Virus record (IMG/VR): IMGVR_UViG_3300005528_000048
Coordinates: 1-64,000 of that record
DNA length: 64,000 bases
From: a virus
Strand: one strand, 5' to 3'
Shown here: positions 6,213 to 15,348 of the stretch, piece by piece
How positions within the stretch are numbered: position 1 is the first letter of the stretch
Layout: each line of letters starts with the position of its first letter
The notes under the pieces: generated by a model
Databases searched by the model: none
What the model was told of the DNA's origin: nothing
Seen by the model: only the letters and a program-made list of their open reading frames with translations
Program-made: the position numbers and the translations under genes

Positions 6213-7125
6213 TTGTTTAGAGTGTCAACAAGAGTTCGATTCTGAACGCAGTCTTCATGCTCACATCAAGAAGCATGACATGTTCTTGCATGATTATTAT
6301 GTGAAGCACTACCAGCGCAGAGACTTGCTCACTGGAGAACTATTGCCCTTTAAAAACAAAGAGCAGTATTTTCAAACCTATTTCTTGAATAGCGCCAATC
6401 AAAATAAATTTTTTGACCAGCAACACTCTAAAGACTTGGGTGTTTGCATGATCTTATTAGAAATGCTTTGCTCCAAAACAAAAGAGGGTTTTGCTCCGTG
6501 CGAAGTGATCTTGAACAGCTATGGCTTGCCAAGCATCTCAGTGTTTAAAAAGTTTTTTGGCAGTTATTCTGCGGCGGCTGAGAGTTGCGGTTCTAGGCTC
6601 ATGTTTAGTGACAAGTTCCCAAAAGAGTGCCACACTCATCCAAACCCAAAGATTTTTATTGATACGCGAGAGCAACAACCTCTTTCATTCTCAAACCATG
6701 AGTTTCTAAAATTAGATTTGGGCGACTACTGTGTTGAACCAAAGTATTTTAATTATACGTTTGTTGATCGCAAGTCTGAATCAGATTTTAAATCCACGGT
6801 TAGCGAAGACAATTTGGACCGATTCAAGCGCGAACTCTTGCGTGCGCGTGAGCAGGAGAGCTTCATCTTTGTGGTTGTGGAAAGCGACTTTGAACAGATT
6901 CAGCAGAACAACGGTAAAAACTCTCACAAGAGCAACTTAGCTTACATCTACCACAACATGAGAGCTTTGCAAATTGAATTCAAAGACTGCTGCCAATTTG
7001 TGTTCTCTAGCAACCGCAAGAACAGCGAAAAACTCATTCCTCTTCTTTTGGTTCATGGCAAGAAGCTTTGGAATGTGGACTTACAATTTTATATTAATGG
7101 AGGGCTACTAAATGGCTTGGATTGA
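6202..7125 (+). CDS. C2H2 zinc finger fused to ERCC4-type nuclease (307 aa)
   Basis: I place the start at the ATG at 6202 (MSFNCLECQQEF), overlapping the previous stop by 11 bp. Residues 5-25 form a classical finger, C-x2-C-x12-H-x3-H. The C-terminal half has the ERCC4/XPF nuclease signature: 'DTREQQPL', 'GDYCV', then 'VDRKSESDF', the last matching the catalytic (V/E)RKxxxD motif with Asp-Arg-Lys. Such nucleases cut branched or flapped DNA. The gene ends inside the large terminase gene (14-bp overlap; terminase ATG at 7112), so it may trim branched replicative DNA before or during packaging. The fusion is unusual. Confidence 0.75.
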   Translation: MSFNCLECQQEFDSERSLHAHIKKHDMFLHDYYVKHYQRRDLLTGELLPFKNKEQYFQTYFLNSANQNKFFDQQHSKDLGVCMILLEMLCSKTKEGFAPCEVILNSYGLPSISVFKKFFGSYSAAAESCGSRLMFSDKFPKECHTHPNPKIFIDTREQQPLSFSNHEFLKLDLGDYCVEPKYFNYTFVDRKSESDFKSTVSEDNLDRFKRELLRAREQESFIFVVVESDFEQIQQNNGKNSHKSNLAYIYHNMRALQIEFKDCCQFVFSSNRKNSEKLIPLLLVHGKKLWNVDLQFYINGGLLNGLD

Positions 7126-8974
7126 AGGCAACCAAAAAAGAAGAAAACATTTCTTAAACATCAATCAAGAGATTCTTGCTTCCAAAGACTTTTTGGAAGA
7201 GCGGGAAGCTAAAATCATGCTATACAAGTTTCTGAAAGAAAATCCATCTTTCACTTGTGAATTATTAACTGGTATTAAATTGTTTCCGTTTCAGCACATG
7301 GCAATTAAAGCTATGATGCTCACAGATTACTTTCTAGGCGTTTGGAGTCGCGGTCAGAGTAAAAGCTTCACAACGGGTTTGTTTGCCGCCCTAGACGCTG
7401 TTCTGCATCAAGGAGTGCATATTGGCATCATCTCTAAGAGCTTTCGTCAGAGTCGCATGATCTTTAACAAGATTGAGGACATTATGAAAACTCCAAAAGC
7501 TTCCATGTTTGCCGAGGCTGTAACAAGAGTTTCCAAAACCAACGATCAGTGGGTTATGGAAGTTGGCAGAAGCAAGATCACTGCTCTGCCTCTTGGCGAT
7601 GGCGAAAAGCTGCGCGGCTTTCGTTTTCAACGCATGATTATTGACGAGTTCTTGCTCATGCCAGAACGAATTTTTAATGAAGTTATTTTGCCGTTCTTGT
7701 CTGTGGTAGAGAATCCCACAGAACGTCAAGAAATTTATGGCCTAGAAAGTCAATTGATTGAGTTGGGCCAAATGAAAGAAGAGGAAAGAACTCAGTGGCC
7801 AAATAATAAAATTATTGGTTTGTCTTCTGCGTCTTACAAGTTCGAATACTTGTATAAACTATATCAGCAATACGAGCATCTTATTTTAAATCCAGAAAAA
7901 ACTGATGTGGCACATCGCGTTATCATGCACTTGAGTTACGATTGCGCACCAACACAATTGTATGATCAGTCTTTGATTCAGCAAGCAAAGTCAACCTTGA
8001 GTCAGTCTCAGTTTGATCGCGAGTTTGGGTCAATATTCACAGATGATTCCAGCGGCTACTTTAAAGTTAGCAAAATGGCAGCTTGCACAATTGAAGACGG
8101 TCAAGGTCAGTGCGTGGAAGTGGCTGGCGAACCAAATGATGAATATATTTTATCTTTTGACCCATCTTGGTCAGAAAGCGAAAGCTCTGACGACTTTGGA
8201 ATGCATGTGATCAAGCTCAATAAAGAGAAGCGCACAGGAACAGTTGTGCATAGCTATGCTATTTCTGGCACTCGCCTAAAAGATCATATTTTTTATTTTT
8301 ATTATCTTTTGACCAGCTTTAACATTGTTTGCATTGTTGGCGACTATAATGGTGGCGTGCAATTCCTGAACGCTTGCAACGAGAGCGATTTATTCAAGAG
8401 CAACAATTTAAAGATTGACTGCTTTGATGCAGAGTTTGACGATGTGCAAAACTACAATGCAGCCTTGCGCGAAGCTCGCAATCAATATAATATAGCGTCT
8501 AAAAAGATTTGTCATCTTCGCCGCCCAACTTCGCAATGGATTCGTTTTGCAAACGAGTCGTTGCAATCCTCTTTTGATCACAAGAAGATTTGGTTTGCTG
8601 GCAGCGCAGTTAATGATGACTATCAGCGCCAAAGAGCCAAGAGCATTCCCATTGAGCAAATTAAGTTCTTGAGAGTGGCTGATGCAGATGAGAAAAACTC
8701 AGCGGCTAAAATGATTGATTTCATTGAGCATCAGAAAGACATGATTGATTTGACAAAAGCTCAGTGCGCCTTGATTCAAGTATCAACCACTAGCCAAGGA
8801 ACACAGTCTTTCGACTTGCCATCAAACCTCAAAAGACAAAATGGCGCAGATAAAGCTCGTCGCGACTCTTATTCTGCTTTGGTATTGGGAAACTGGATGG
8901 TTCAAACCTATTTTGACATGATGAATTTTCAAGCAGAAGACGCAGAAGCTTCATTCACTCCGTTCTTTGTTTAA
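7112..8974 (+). CDS. Terminase large subunit (620 aa)
   Basis: The DNA packaging motor: an ATPase with a nuclease. Seen are an adenine/Walker A-like region 'FPFQHMAIKA' and 'WSRGQSKSF' (about residues 50-90), Walker B 'RMIIDEFLLM' (about 170-180), a coupling stretch 'GLSSASYKFEY', and an RNase H-like nuclease beginning 'YILSFDPSWS' with further acids in 'VGDYNGG'. The Walker A is the deviant type common in T4-like terminases. A GGAGG site lies about 8 nt before the ATG. It is followed by 49 bp and then the portal gene with its own AGTGTAA-type element. Confidence 0.93.
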   Translation: MAWIEGNQKRRKHFLNINQEILASKDFLEEREAKIMLYKFLKENPSFTCELLTGIKLFPFQHMAIKAMMLTDYFLGVWSRGQSKSFTTGLFAALDAVLHQGVHIGIISKSFRQSRMIFNKIEDIMKTPKASMFAEAVTRVSKTNDQWVMEVGRSKITALPLGDGEKLRGFRFQRMIIDEFLLMPERIFNEVILPFLSVVENPTERQEIYGLESQLIELGQMKEEERTQWPNNKIIGLSSASYKFEYLYKLYQQYEHLILNPEKTDVAHRVIMHLSYDCAPTQLYDQSLIQQAKSTLSQSQFDREFGSIFTDDSSGYFKVSKMAACTIEDGQGQCVEVAGEPNDEYILSFDPSWSESESSDDFGMHVIKLNKEKRTGTVVHSYAISGTRLKDHIFYFYYLLTSFNIVCIVGDYNGGVQFLNACNESDLFKSNNLKIDCFDAEFDDVQNYNAALREARNQYNIASKKICHLRRPTSQWIRFANESLQSSFDHKKIWFAGSAVNDDYQRQRAKSIPIEQIKFLRVADADEKNSAAKMIDFIEHQKDMIDLTKAQCALIQVSTTSQGTQSFDLPSNLKRQNGADKARRDSYSALVLGNWMVQTYFDMMNFQAEDAEASFTPFFV

Positions 8975-9008
8975 AAGTGACTTTTAAAGTAGGATTTCTA
9001 AGAATTGC

Positions 9009-9017
9009 GTGTAATAT
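9009..9017 (+). promoter_or_regulatory. GTGTAATAT element before the portal gene
   Basis: GCGTGTAATAT ends 6 nt before the ATG at 9024. No -35-like hexamer lies at the expected distance. It marks the start of the portal/scaffold/capsid unit. Confidence 0.55.
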
Positions 9018-9023
9018 AAACCA

Positions 9024-10991
9024 ATGGCACGCTCTTACAACAAAAAATCTGACTACTGGAAAAAATTTGATCAAAAGTCACTTCCAAACTTTGAATCCAC
9101 AATTGCTGCTGACATTAATCCAGTATTAGCTGGAGAACCATTTTATACTTCTGACGCTTCCACAATTCAATTCGCCAAAGCTTCAAGAGAAGGTTTGACT
9201 AGAACAGAAGCAACTTCTGCCAGAGTAAACCGCGCAGCACTTGCGCCAACATTTGATCGCTACAGCAGCATTCGTGCTGGCATGTTGCCATACAGTTTTT
9301 CCAACGATGGCGTTTATATTCGCGAAGCGATTGAGCTATGCCAAAAAGCTTATGCTAATGTTCCTATTTTCCGCAATGCTGTAGATTTGATGTCAGAGTT
9401 TTCTAATGGCGAAATCTTTCTTGAGGATGGCACAGAAAAAGCAAGAGATTTCTTTTATCGCTGGATGCGCAAAATTCGTATTTGGGATTTAAAAGATCAG
9501 TTTTTCCGCGAATACTATCGCAGCGGCAATATCTTCATTTACCGCATGGATGGTAAATTTGACTTGGAAGACTTTAAAAAGCTTTCCACCATGTATGCAG
9601 AAGAGGGCGCTGGCATCAGCAATCAGATTCCTCTCAAGTACGTTATTCTAAATCCTTTTGATATTGTTGCTAGGCGCGTCACAACCTTTAATGCTACAAG
9701 TTACGAAAAAGTTCTTTCTGAATATGACTTGGAAAGACTTCGCAATCCGCAATCTGATGAAGACCTTGAGTTGCTTAACTCTTTCTCTGAATCAGATCGC
9801 CAAAACATTATGAAGGGCGGCTTTGCTAAGAATGGATTAAAAATCAAAATCAATCCAGAAAAATTACATTTCGCATTTTATAAAAAACAAGACTATGAGC
9901 CTTTCGCTATTCCTTTCGGTTTTCCTGTTCTGCAAGACATTAATGCCAAGCTTGAACTCAAGAAAATGGACCAAGCAATCACGCGAACCGTTGAGAATGT
10001 TATCCTACTTATCACAATGGGCGCACCGCCCGACAAAGGAGGAATCAACCACCACAATCTCAAAGCCATGCAAGACCTCTTCCGAAACGAATCCGTTGGA
10101 AGAGTGCTCATCTCAGACTACACAACAAAAGCTGATTTCGTTATTCCAGACCTTAACAAAGTTCTTGGACCAGCCAAATACGAAACACTAAACAAAGACA
10201 TTGAGCAAGGTCTTCAAAATATTTTCTTTGGTGATGACAAGTATGGCAATATCTCTACAAAGATTGACATGTTTGTTGATCGTCTCAAAGAGAGTCGCCA
10301 AGCTTTCTTAAACGAATTCTTGCAGCCAGAAATCAAACGCATTTCCAAAGCTCTTGGTTTCCGCTCTTATCCAGAGGCTCGCTTCAAAGAAATTGATTTC
10401 AAAGACAACACTCAACTTCTTCGCGTTACTACTCGACTCATGGAGCTTGGAGTTATCACTCCACAACAAGGTCTTACAGTGTTCAACACTGGCAGATTCC
10501 CACAAGCAAATGAGATTGGACCTGCTCAAGAATCATTTGTTAATGATCGTGAAAAAGGATATTACAATCCGCTTGTTGGCGGCGTGCCAGTTATTCCAAA
10601 TACTGACGCTCCAGAAACAAACCAAACGCCCAAATCTGCTGGTCGTCCAGAAGGCGCAATCACAGAGGCTAATTTCTCGCGCAAAAATATTCAAGAGGTT
10701 GTTTATGAAATCGAGGCTTTTGAAACAAATGTGAAAGCCAAAGCAAAAGAAAATATGGGAGTTAAGAGATTAAACAAGCAGCAAACTTCTGCTATCGAAG
10801 AACTCTGCAAAAAGATTATTTGCGCTCATGAGAAAAATGATTGGGAAAATAAAGCTCTTGAATGTGTAAAAGATTTTAATGCAATAGAATCTTTGGGACT
10901 TCTTAGCGAGGTTTCCGAGATTGCCGAATCTCACAAATTAGATTTTTATTCAGCAGCCATCCTACATCATAGTCGCACAAATGAGTCCTAA
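9024..10991 (+). CDS. Portal protein (655 aa)
   Basis: Dodecameric ring at the capsid vertex through which DNA passes. The assignment rests on length, position directly after the large terminase, and typical features: a mixed alpha/beta wing region, a long helix region near residues 310-420 ('ISDYTTKADFVIPDLNKVLG' followed by helices), and a C-terminal ~100-residue tail rich in Lys/Glu helices. The stop overlaps the next gene by 11 bp. No single catalytic motif is expected in this family, so the call depends on context and composition. Confidence 0.85.
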   Translation: MARSYNKKSDYWKKFDQKSLPNFESTIAADINPVLAGEPFYTSDASTIQFAKASREGLTRTEATSARVNRAALAPTFDRYSSIRAGMLPYSFSNDGVYIREAIELCQKAYANVPIFRNAVDLMSEFSNGEIFLEDGTEKARDFFYRWMRKIRIWDLKDQFFREYYRSGNIFIYRMDGKFDLEDFKKLSTMYAEEGAGISNQIPLKYVILNPFDIVARRVTTFNATSYEKVLSEYDLERLRNPQSDEDLELLNSFSESDRQNIMKGGFAKNGLKIKINPEKLHFAFYKKQDYEPFAIPFGFPVLQDINAKLELKKMDQAITRTVENVILLITMGAPPDKGGINHHNLKAMQDLFRNESVGRVLISDYTTKADFVIPDLNKVLGPAKYETLNKDIEQGLQNIFFGDDKYGNISTKIDMFVDRLKESRQAFLNEFLQPEIKRISKALGFRSYPEARFKEIDFKDNTQLLRVTTRLMELGVITPQQGLTVFNTGRFPQANEIGPAQESFVNDREKGYYNPLVGGVPVIPNTDAPETNQTPKSAGRPEGAITEANFSRKNIQEVVYEIEAFETNVKAKAKENMGVKRLNKQQTSAIEELCKKIICAHEKNDWENKALECVKDFNAIESLGLLSEVSEIAESHKLDFYSAAILHHSRTNES

Positions 10992-11595
10992 CGAAATTCC
11001 TATTCCTCTCGAAAAAACAGTTGTTATCAATGGTTCCACTATTGAAGTTTCAATTGCAGAAAAGAAAATGAGCGACAAAGAAAAAGCTTCTTACCAGAAG
11101 TTTATGGCTAAATGCATTTCTGAAAGTTCTGCCAAAACAGACAAAGAAGCTGCTATTGCTTGCGCTGTTACATTTGAAAGAATGAAAGAAAAGATCATGG
11201 CAGAAGACGATCTTGAAGAAATTAAAAAAGAAGAGGAAGACGAGGAAGAGGAAGAAGAAAAAGAAGAAGAGGGCAAAACCCTTGAAGAAAAAATCAAACT
11301 CGAAAAAGAAGACATCAAAGAAGACAAGTTTGAACTCGAACTCGAAAAACAAGACCTTAAAGATGACGAAGAATATTTGAAAGAACTTGAGAAGAAAAAA
11401 ATGGAGCAGTCAAAATCTGCTGCCAAAAAAGGCGCTAAAATGGAGTATCGTGAAAAAATTAAAACTCCAGCCAATTCTATTGGAATCATCACTGTTGAAC
11501 AAATCAACAAGTGGGAAAGGGAAGAAAAAAACGAAAACAGATTGGATGAATTGCGCGAAACCAAAGAGGTTTGGAAAAACACTATAGACTTATAA
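10981..11595 (+). CDS. Acidic coiled-coil head-associated protein (204 aa)
   Basis: The first ~40 residues are ordinary. A segment 'YQKFMAKCISESSAKTDKEA' follows, reminiscent of the short Cys-containing motif in the 67-residue protein at 37445-37648. Then comes a very acidic Glu/Lys tract (residues ~75-140) predicted to be a long helix or disordered. Position between portal and protease/scaffold suggests a head morphogenesis factor or internal core component. Such low-complexity acidic stretches are common in scaffold-like proteins. Exact role unknown. Confidence 0.55.
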   Translation: MSPNEIPIPLEKTVVINGSTIEVSIAEKKMSDKEKASYQKFMAKCISESSAKTDKEAAIACAVTFERMKEKIMAEDDLEEIKKEEEDEEEEEEKEEEGKTLEEKIKLEKEDIKEDKFELELEKQDLKDDEEYLKELEKKKMEQSKSAAKKGAKMEYREKIKTPANSIGIITVEQINKWEREEKNENRLDELRETKEVWKNTIDL

Positions 11596-11596
11596 A

Positions 11597-13129
11597 ATGG
11601 ATTTTAAATATCAGACAAAATTCGATGTTTCTATTCGCCAGTGTCAAATTGGCGAAAACTCTTTCATTTCCACCGCTTCACTTGAGAATTTAAAAAGCCT
11701 TCTTCCAAGCCAAAGCATTGACTTGGGCAAAAATATTGATCTCATGGGCGTGGCTTTTGACGCTGCTGTTGTGAATCAATTCAACCGCAATGATGACGGC
11801 ATTGATTCTGAAACCGCTGTGCAAATTGCACCATATTTTATTCATAAGCCAACAAACATTGAACACAACAAAAAACAAATTGTTGGCCACATTGTTTCTG
11901 CTGGTTTCAATTCTTGGGGCGAAAATATTCCCATGACAAACCAAGAAGTTGTTGAAACAAATGGCTTGGTAAACTTGGCTCTAGGAGCAGTTATTTATAA
12001 ACTTGTTGATCCTAAATTCACTGACTTGATTTATAAATCAACCAGCGAAAGCAACAATCTTTTTAACACAATCTCCGCAAGTTGGGAGCTTGGATTTAAT
12101 GAATATGTGTTGGCTGTTGGAAGCACAAATTTAAAAGAGGCAGAAATCATTTCAAACCCCAAGCATATTGAAGAACTCAAAGGTAAACTTCGTGCTTATG
12201 GTGGCAATGGTAAAATGGAAGATGGCTCTAAAATTTATCGCTTAGTCAAGGGTTCAGTTTATCCTCTTGGCATTGGTTTTACTGCTAATCCAGCCGCTAA
12301 TGTAAAAGGCTTGTTGCTTGATAACGGCAGCATTCCAGAAGAAAACGTGTCGTTCAAAGACCCACGGGATAAAAAAGTATTTGCAATGAATACAAAAAAT
12401 ATTTCCCAATTCAACCTCAAAGATGTAAACACTAAAAAATCTATGGATTTAGAAACATTCCTTTCAGAACTTAAAGCTTCTCTTTCAGAGAAGAAATTTT
12501 CGGAAGAAGCAATCGCCAGCATGACCAGCACCTTTGCTGATGCAATTCGTCAAAAGGACGAAGAGTATCGCGCTACCAAGGCTGAGAAAGAAGCTTCCGA
12601 AACCAAGGCCAAAGAACTTTTGGCTTCTGTTGAAACTCTTCAAAAAGAACTTGCCGACACAAAGGTAAAGCTTCAAGAAATTGAAGCCGCTCAAGAAGCT
12701 GAAAAAGCTTTGGCTCGTTTCAACGCTCGCATGGAGCAAATTGACAATCTTTATTCTCTCGAAGACGAAGATCGCAAAGTTATTGCTTCCGAGCTTCAAA
12801 CCGTTGAAGCTTCTGACGAAGCTTTCGCAGCTTATCAAGAAAAGCTCTCTGTTGTGCTCAAGCATAAGAACAAGGAATACCTTGGTCGCTTGGCCGAAGA
12901 AACAGAAGCTAAGATTGCTGCCGAAGTTGAAAAGCGTCTCGCTGAACTCAACAAATCCACCGCTTCCACTAAAACCGAAGCTGAACTCGCAGAAGAAGCT
13001 CTTGAAAAAGCCAAGGCTTCCGCTGACAAAACCATTCCGAACAACAACGGAGAAACTTCCCTAGAAAAGCAGAGCTTGAAAGAAAAATTTGCCTCCGCAT
13101 TTTCTCGTGAAAACATCCTAATTTCTTAA
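11597..13129 (+). CDS. Prohead protease fused to scaffold (510 aa)
   Basis: Residues ~1-240 look like a prohead protease of the S21/U35/U9 type: 'NIEHNKKQIVGHI' offers the catalytic His and 'TISASWELGF' a Ser in the expected Ser-x-Ser-Trp context. Residues ~285-480 are an Ala/Glu/Lys-rich coiled coil ('LSELKASLSEKKFSEEAIAS' onward), the typical scaffold layout. Such a protein would shape the procapsid and then digest the scaffold. It begins 1 nt after the upstream stop and is followed by the decoration and capsid genes. Catalytic assignment is by pattern only. Confidence 0.7.
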   Translation: MDFKYQTKFDVSIRQCQIGENSFISTASLENLKSLLPSQSIDLGKNIDLMGVAFDAAVVNQFNRNDDGIDSETAVQIAPYFIHKPTNIEHNKKQIVGHIVSAGFNSWGENIPMTNQEVVETNGLVNLALGAVIYKLVDPKFTDLIYKSTSESNNLFNTISASWELGFNEYVLAVGSTNLKEAEIISNPKHIEELKGKLRAYGGNGKMEDGSKIYRLVKGSVYPLGIGFTANPAANVKGLLLDNGSIPEENVSFKDPRDKKVFAMNTKNISQFNLKDVNTKKSMDLETFLSELKASLSEKKFSEEAIASMTSTFADAIRQKDEEYRATKAEKEASETKAKELLASVETLQKELADTKVKLQEIEAAQEAEKALARFNARMEQIDNLYSLEDEDRKVIASELQTVEASDEAFAAYQEKLSVVLKHKNKEYLGRLAEETEAKIAAEVEKRLAELNKSTASTKTEAELAEEALEKAKASADKTIPNNNGETSLEKQSLKEKFASAFSRENILIS

Positions 13130-13144
13130 TTTAACTAACCCAAT

Positions 13145-13762
13145 ATGGCTACCAGACTACTCCCATTCCGTCAATATGATGATAACGATGTCATCAACAT
13201 GTACGCACTAGCTGATGCTGCCGTCAACGACAATGTAACTGGCGTTGGCAGCGGTGATGCTGGTGTTTTCGTTAAGGTTTCCGAAGGAAACTTTGACCTA
13301 GACCCTGTAAGTTATGCTACCAACAGCTACATCGGCAAAACCGACTATCCGTTTGTTGGCGCTAACCAATATCCTTCCGTCAACCTCAAGGTTACTCCTG
13401 CCGCCTCTGGCGACACCACCAACTGCCTTGGCATCACTCTTCGCCAGACTGCAAAGTTTGACGAAAACGGTGAAAAGCTTCTTTACTATCGCCAAAAGGC
13501 CGAAGAACTTATGTGCGTGCTTCCTGGACAAGCTGTTCCAGTTGCCACTCGCGGTATGTTCTCCCTTGGCGCTAATGCTATTGATGGCACTCTCACTGTC
13601 GGCAGCGGCTTCAAGCTATCAGCTAACGCTGGTAAAGTCACTGGTTGCGCTCACTCCGATGCTGGCAAGCTTGGTCTTGTTCTTGGCACTGGTTCACGCA
13701 CTTCCCAAAGCACCACAGATCAATTCGCTGGCAATTTCGCCGTGGTTGGCCTTCGCATGTAA
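13145..13762 (+). CDS. Probable head decoration/stabilisation protein (205 aa)
   Basis: A Gly/Ala/Thr-rich, beta-rich protein placed directly between scaffold and capsid genes, where decoration proteins usually lie. It has no transmembrane segment and no enzyme motif; several short stretches (e.g. 'YPFVGANQYPSVNLKVTP') look like strand-loop repeats. It could alternatively be a minor capsid protein. GC content and codon use rise here and in the capsid gene, consistent with high expression. Confidence 0.6.
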   Translation: MATRLLPFRQYDDNDVINMYALADAAVNDNVTGVGSGDAGVFVKVSEGNFDLDPVSYATNSYIGKTDYPFVGANQYPSVNLKVTPAASGDTTNCLGITLRQTAKFDENGEKLLYYRQKAEELMCVLPGQAVPVATRGMFSLGANAIDGTLTVGSGFKLSANAGKVTGCAHSDAGKLGLVLGTGSRTSQSTTDQFAGNFAVVGLRM

Positions 13763-13770
13763 TCTTAACC

Positions 13771-13777
13771 AAGGAGG
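13771..13777 (+). promoter_or_regulatory. Strong ribosome binding site of the capsid gene
   Basis: AAGGAGG, 12 nt before the ATG at 13790. It is one of the strongest Shine-Dalgarno matches in the window, in contrast to genes with AGTGTAA elements and no visible SD. It shows that the host uses ordinary SD initiation. Confidence 0.75.
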
Positions 13778-13789
13778 AAACAATTTAAT

Positions 13790-14902
13790 ATGAAAATCAC
13801 TCTTAAAAGAACTCCAGAACAAATCGAACTAATCAAGGCCACCGCCTCTCGCAACCGTCAGGTTGCTTATGAAGCTCAGGTTGCTCTTGCCGAGTTCATT
13901 GGCCCTGTTCTAGCCGAAGTTATCAACAACGCTCCAACCCTTAGTAATCTCTTTACTCAGTTGCAGTTCAATGCTGATGACAATCCTTCCATTCCGCTTG
14001 ACCTATACTATGATATTTCCGACGAGGACTATATCACTGTTTATAGCCAAAGCGCTGCTGGTGGTCTTCCACAGAACCAAGTCCTTCCGACTGTTTCTGA
14101 AATGAAGATTGCTACCTACACTCTCGATTCAGCCCTTAGCTTTGATCGTCGTTATGCTGCCAAGAGCCGCATGGACGTTGTGAGCAAGACCTTTACCCGC
14201 ATGGCTCAAGAAATTCTTCTCAAGCAGGAGCGCACCAGCGCCAACTTGCTCATGAGCGCTCTTGCCAATGCTCAAACCAACGGTCTTGACCATATCATCA
14301 GCGCTACAACCGCTGGAAGCTTCTTGCTCCAAGACTTCAACAACCTCATCACCCGCGCTCGCCGCATCAACACTTCCTTCTCTAAGGGTACTCCAGAAGG
14401 CGCTGCTAATGCTCGCGGTATCACTGACCTCATCATCAGCCCTGAGTTGGAAAACTCAATCCGTTCGATGGCTTACAACCCCATCAACACCAAGGGCGCT
14501 GGCGCTGCTGCGCTAGGTAGCTCCGATTACCGCTCAAACGGTATCGCTGCTCCTGATGAAATGCGCATGGCTCTCTATAACTCCGCTGGTCTTCCAGAGT
14601 TTTATGGTGTGTCCATCATGGTGATCAATGAGCTTGGTAAGAATCAGAAGTACAACACCATCTTCGACACTGTTTATAGTGGCAGCTTCAATCCAGCTAC
14701 TCAAGAAATCGCCGTTGGTCTTGACCGTGGCCGTGAGTCACTCATCCGCGCTACCGCTATTGATGGCGACAGCGGTGCTGAGTTCAGCCTCATTGCTGAC
14801 GACCAATACAGCATCCGTCAGAACAAGATTGGCTACTTCGGTTCCCTCGAAGAAGGCCGTATGGTTCTCGACAACCGTGCTCTCCTTGGCGTGATCGTCT
14901 AA
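13790..14902 (+). CDS. Major capsid protein (370 aa)
   Basis: HK97-fold major head protein, inferred from position after scaffold and decoration genes, length, very strong RBS and the high-expression composition. Features include a helical N-terminal arm (~1-60), 'LPTVSEMKIATYTLDSALSF' as a probable E-loop/strand region, a long spine-like helix around residues 125-165 and a C-terminal 'GRESLIRATAIDG' region. A strong terminator follows within 15 bp, so the unit ends here. No assembly cross-link residues can be assigned by eye. Confidence 0.8.
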   Translation: MKITLKRTPEQIELIKATASRNRQVAYEAQVALAEFIGPVLAEVINNAPTLSNLFTQLQFNADDNPSIPLDLYYDISDEDYITVYSQSAAGGLPQNQVLPTVSEMKIATYTLDSALSFDRRYAAKSRMDVVSKTFTRMAQEILLKQERTSANLLMSALANAQTNGLDHIISATTAGSFLLQDFNNLITRARRINTSFSKGTPEGAANARGITDLIISPELENSIRSMAYNPINTKGAGAAALGSSDYRSNGIAAPDEMRMALYNSAGLPEFYGVSIMVINELGKNQKYNTIFDTVYSGSFNPATQEIAVGLDRGRESLIRATAIDGDSGAEFSLIADDQYSIRQNKIGYFGSLEEGRMVLDNRALLGVIV

Positions 14903-14916
14903 TCCGTCCTCAAATC

Positions 14917-14948
14917 AAGGGACTGCCCGAAAGGGCAGTCCCTTTTTT
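14917..14948 (+). terminator. Intrinsic terminator after the capsid gene
   Basis: A 12-bp perfect stem AAGGGACTGCCC/GGGCAGTCCCTT with a GAAA tetraloop, followed by TTTT. Read on the plus strand. Confidence 0.93.
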
Positions 14949-14949
14949 G

Positions 14950-14977
14950 TTTACTTTTGAAAGTTTAACTGTATAAT
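14950..14977 (+). promoter_or_regulatory. Sigma70-like promoter for the 14983 gene
   Basis: TTTACT (14950-14955), 16-bp spacer, TATAAT (14972-14977), then 5 nt to the ATG at 14983. The spacing matches the early mini-gene promoters; the transcript would be nearly leaderless. Confidence 0.55.
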
Positions 14978-14982
14978 AATAT

Positions 14983-15348
14983 ATGAATCTAAAAGACGAA
15001 TTAAACAATCTTGAACACGTTAACGGCAAAGAATACAAGGAAAAGCTTTTGAAGCTAGAAAAGATTCTTGGGGTTCAAGAAGTTAATCCATTTAAAACCA
15101 CTGACCCACAAGTATTTGAAGATCGCCTTGCTGAAATGAATTACTCGGAAATGCAAGCCTTGGCAATGCGCGTTGGCCTTAGTCCTTATCTGCAAAAGCC
15201 GCAATTAAAAAAGGCTCTTGCCAAACAATTTCGCAGCTACAATCTTAATGCAACTGGCAAGCTTTTGCCGCTAACTGCTAAGTCTATTGAGCTTGACCCA
15301 AACAATCCACAACACCAAAAAACCCTTAAAATCTTAGGAGAGTTTTAA
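14983..15348 (+). CDS. Hypothetical head/neck protein (121 aa)
   Basis: A helical, charged protein with 'RLAEMNYSEMQALAMRVGLS' and 'KKALAKQFRSYN', a pattern resembling SAP/HeH-type helix-extended-helix units. It sits between the capsid terminator and a connector gene, so a role in head completion or DNA binding is possible. It is coupled to the next gene by a shared base (stop TAATG at 15346-15350) with GGAGAG as RBS. Confidence 0.5.
   Translation: MNLKDELNNLEHVNGKEYKEKLLKLEKILGVQEVNPFKTTDPQVFEDRLAEMNYSEMQALAMRVGLSPYLQKPQLKKALAKQFRSYNLNATGKLLPLTAKSIELDPNNPQHQKTLKILGEF

Noticed and set aside
10864-10869. GTGTAA inside the portal gene
   Set aside because: It is mid-gene, 110 bp from the next start, with no A before GTG; likely chance.
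11050-11582. Two minus-strand frames opposite the acidic coiled-coil gene
   Set aside because: Phe/Ser-rich products are mirror images of Glu/Lys codons; the plus-strand gene is in operon order between portal and protease.
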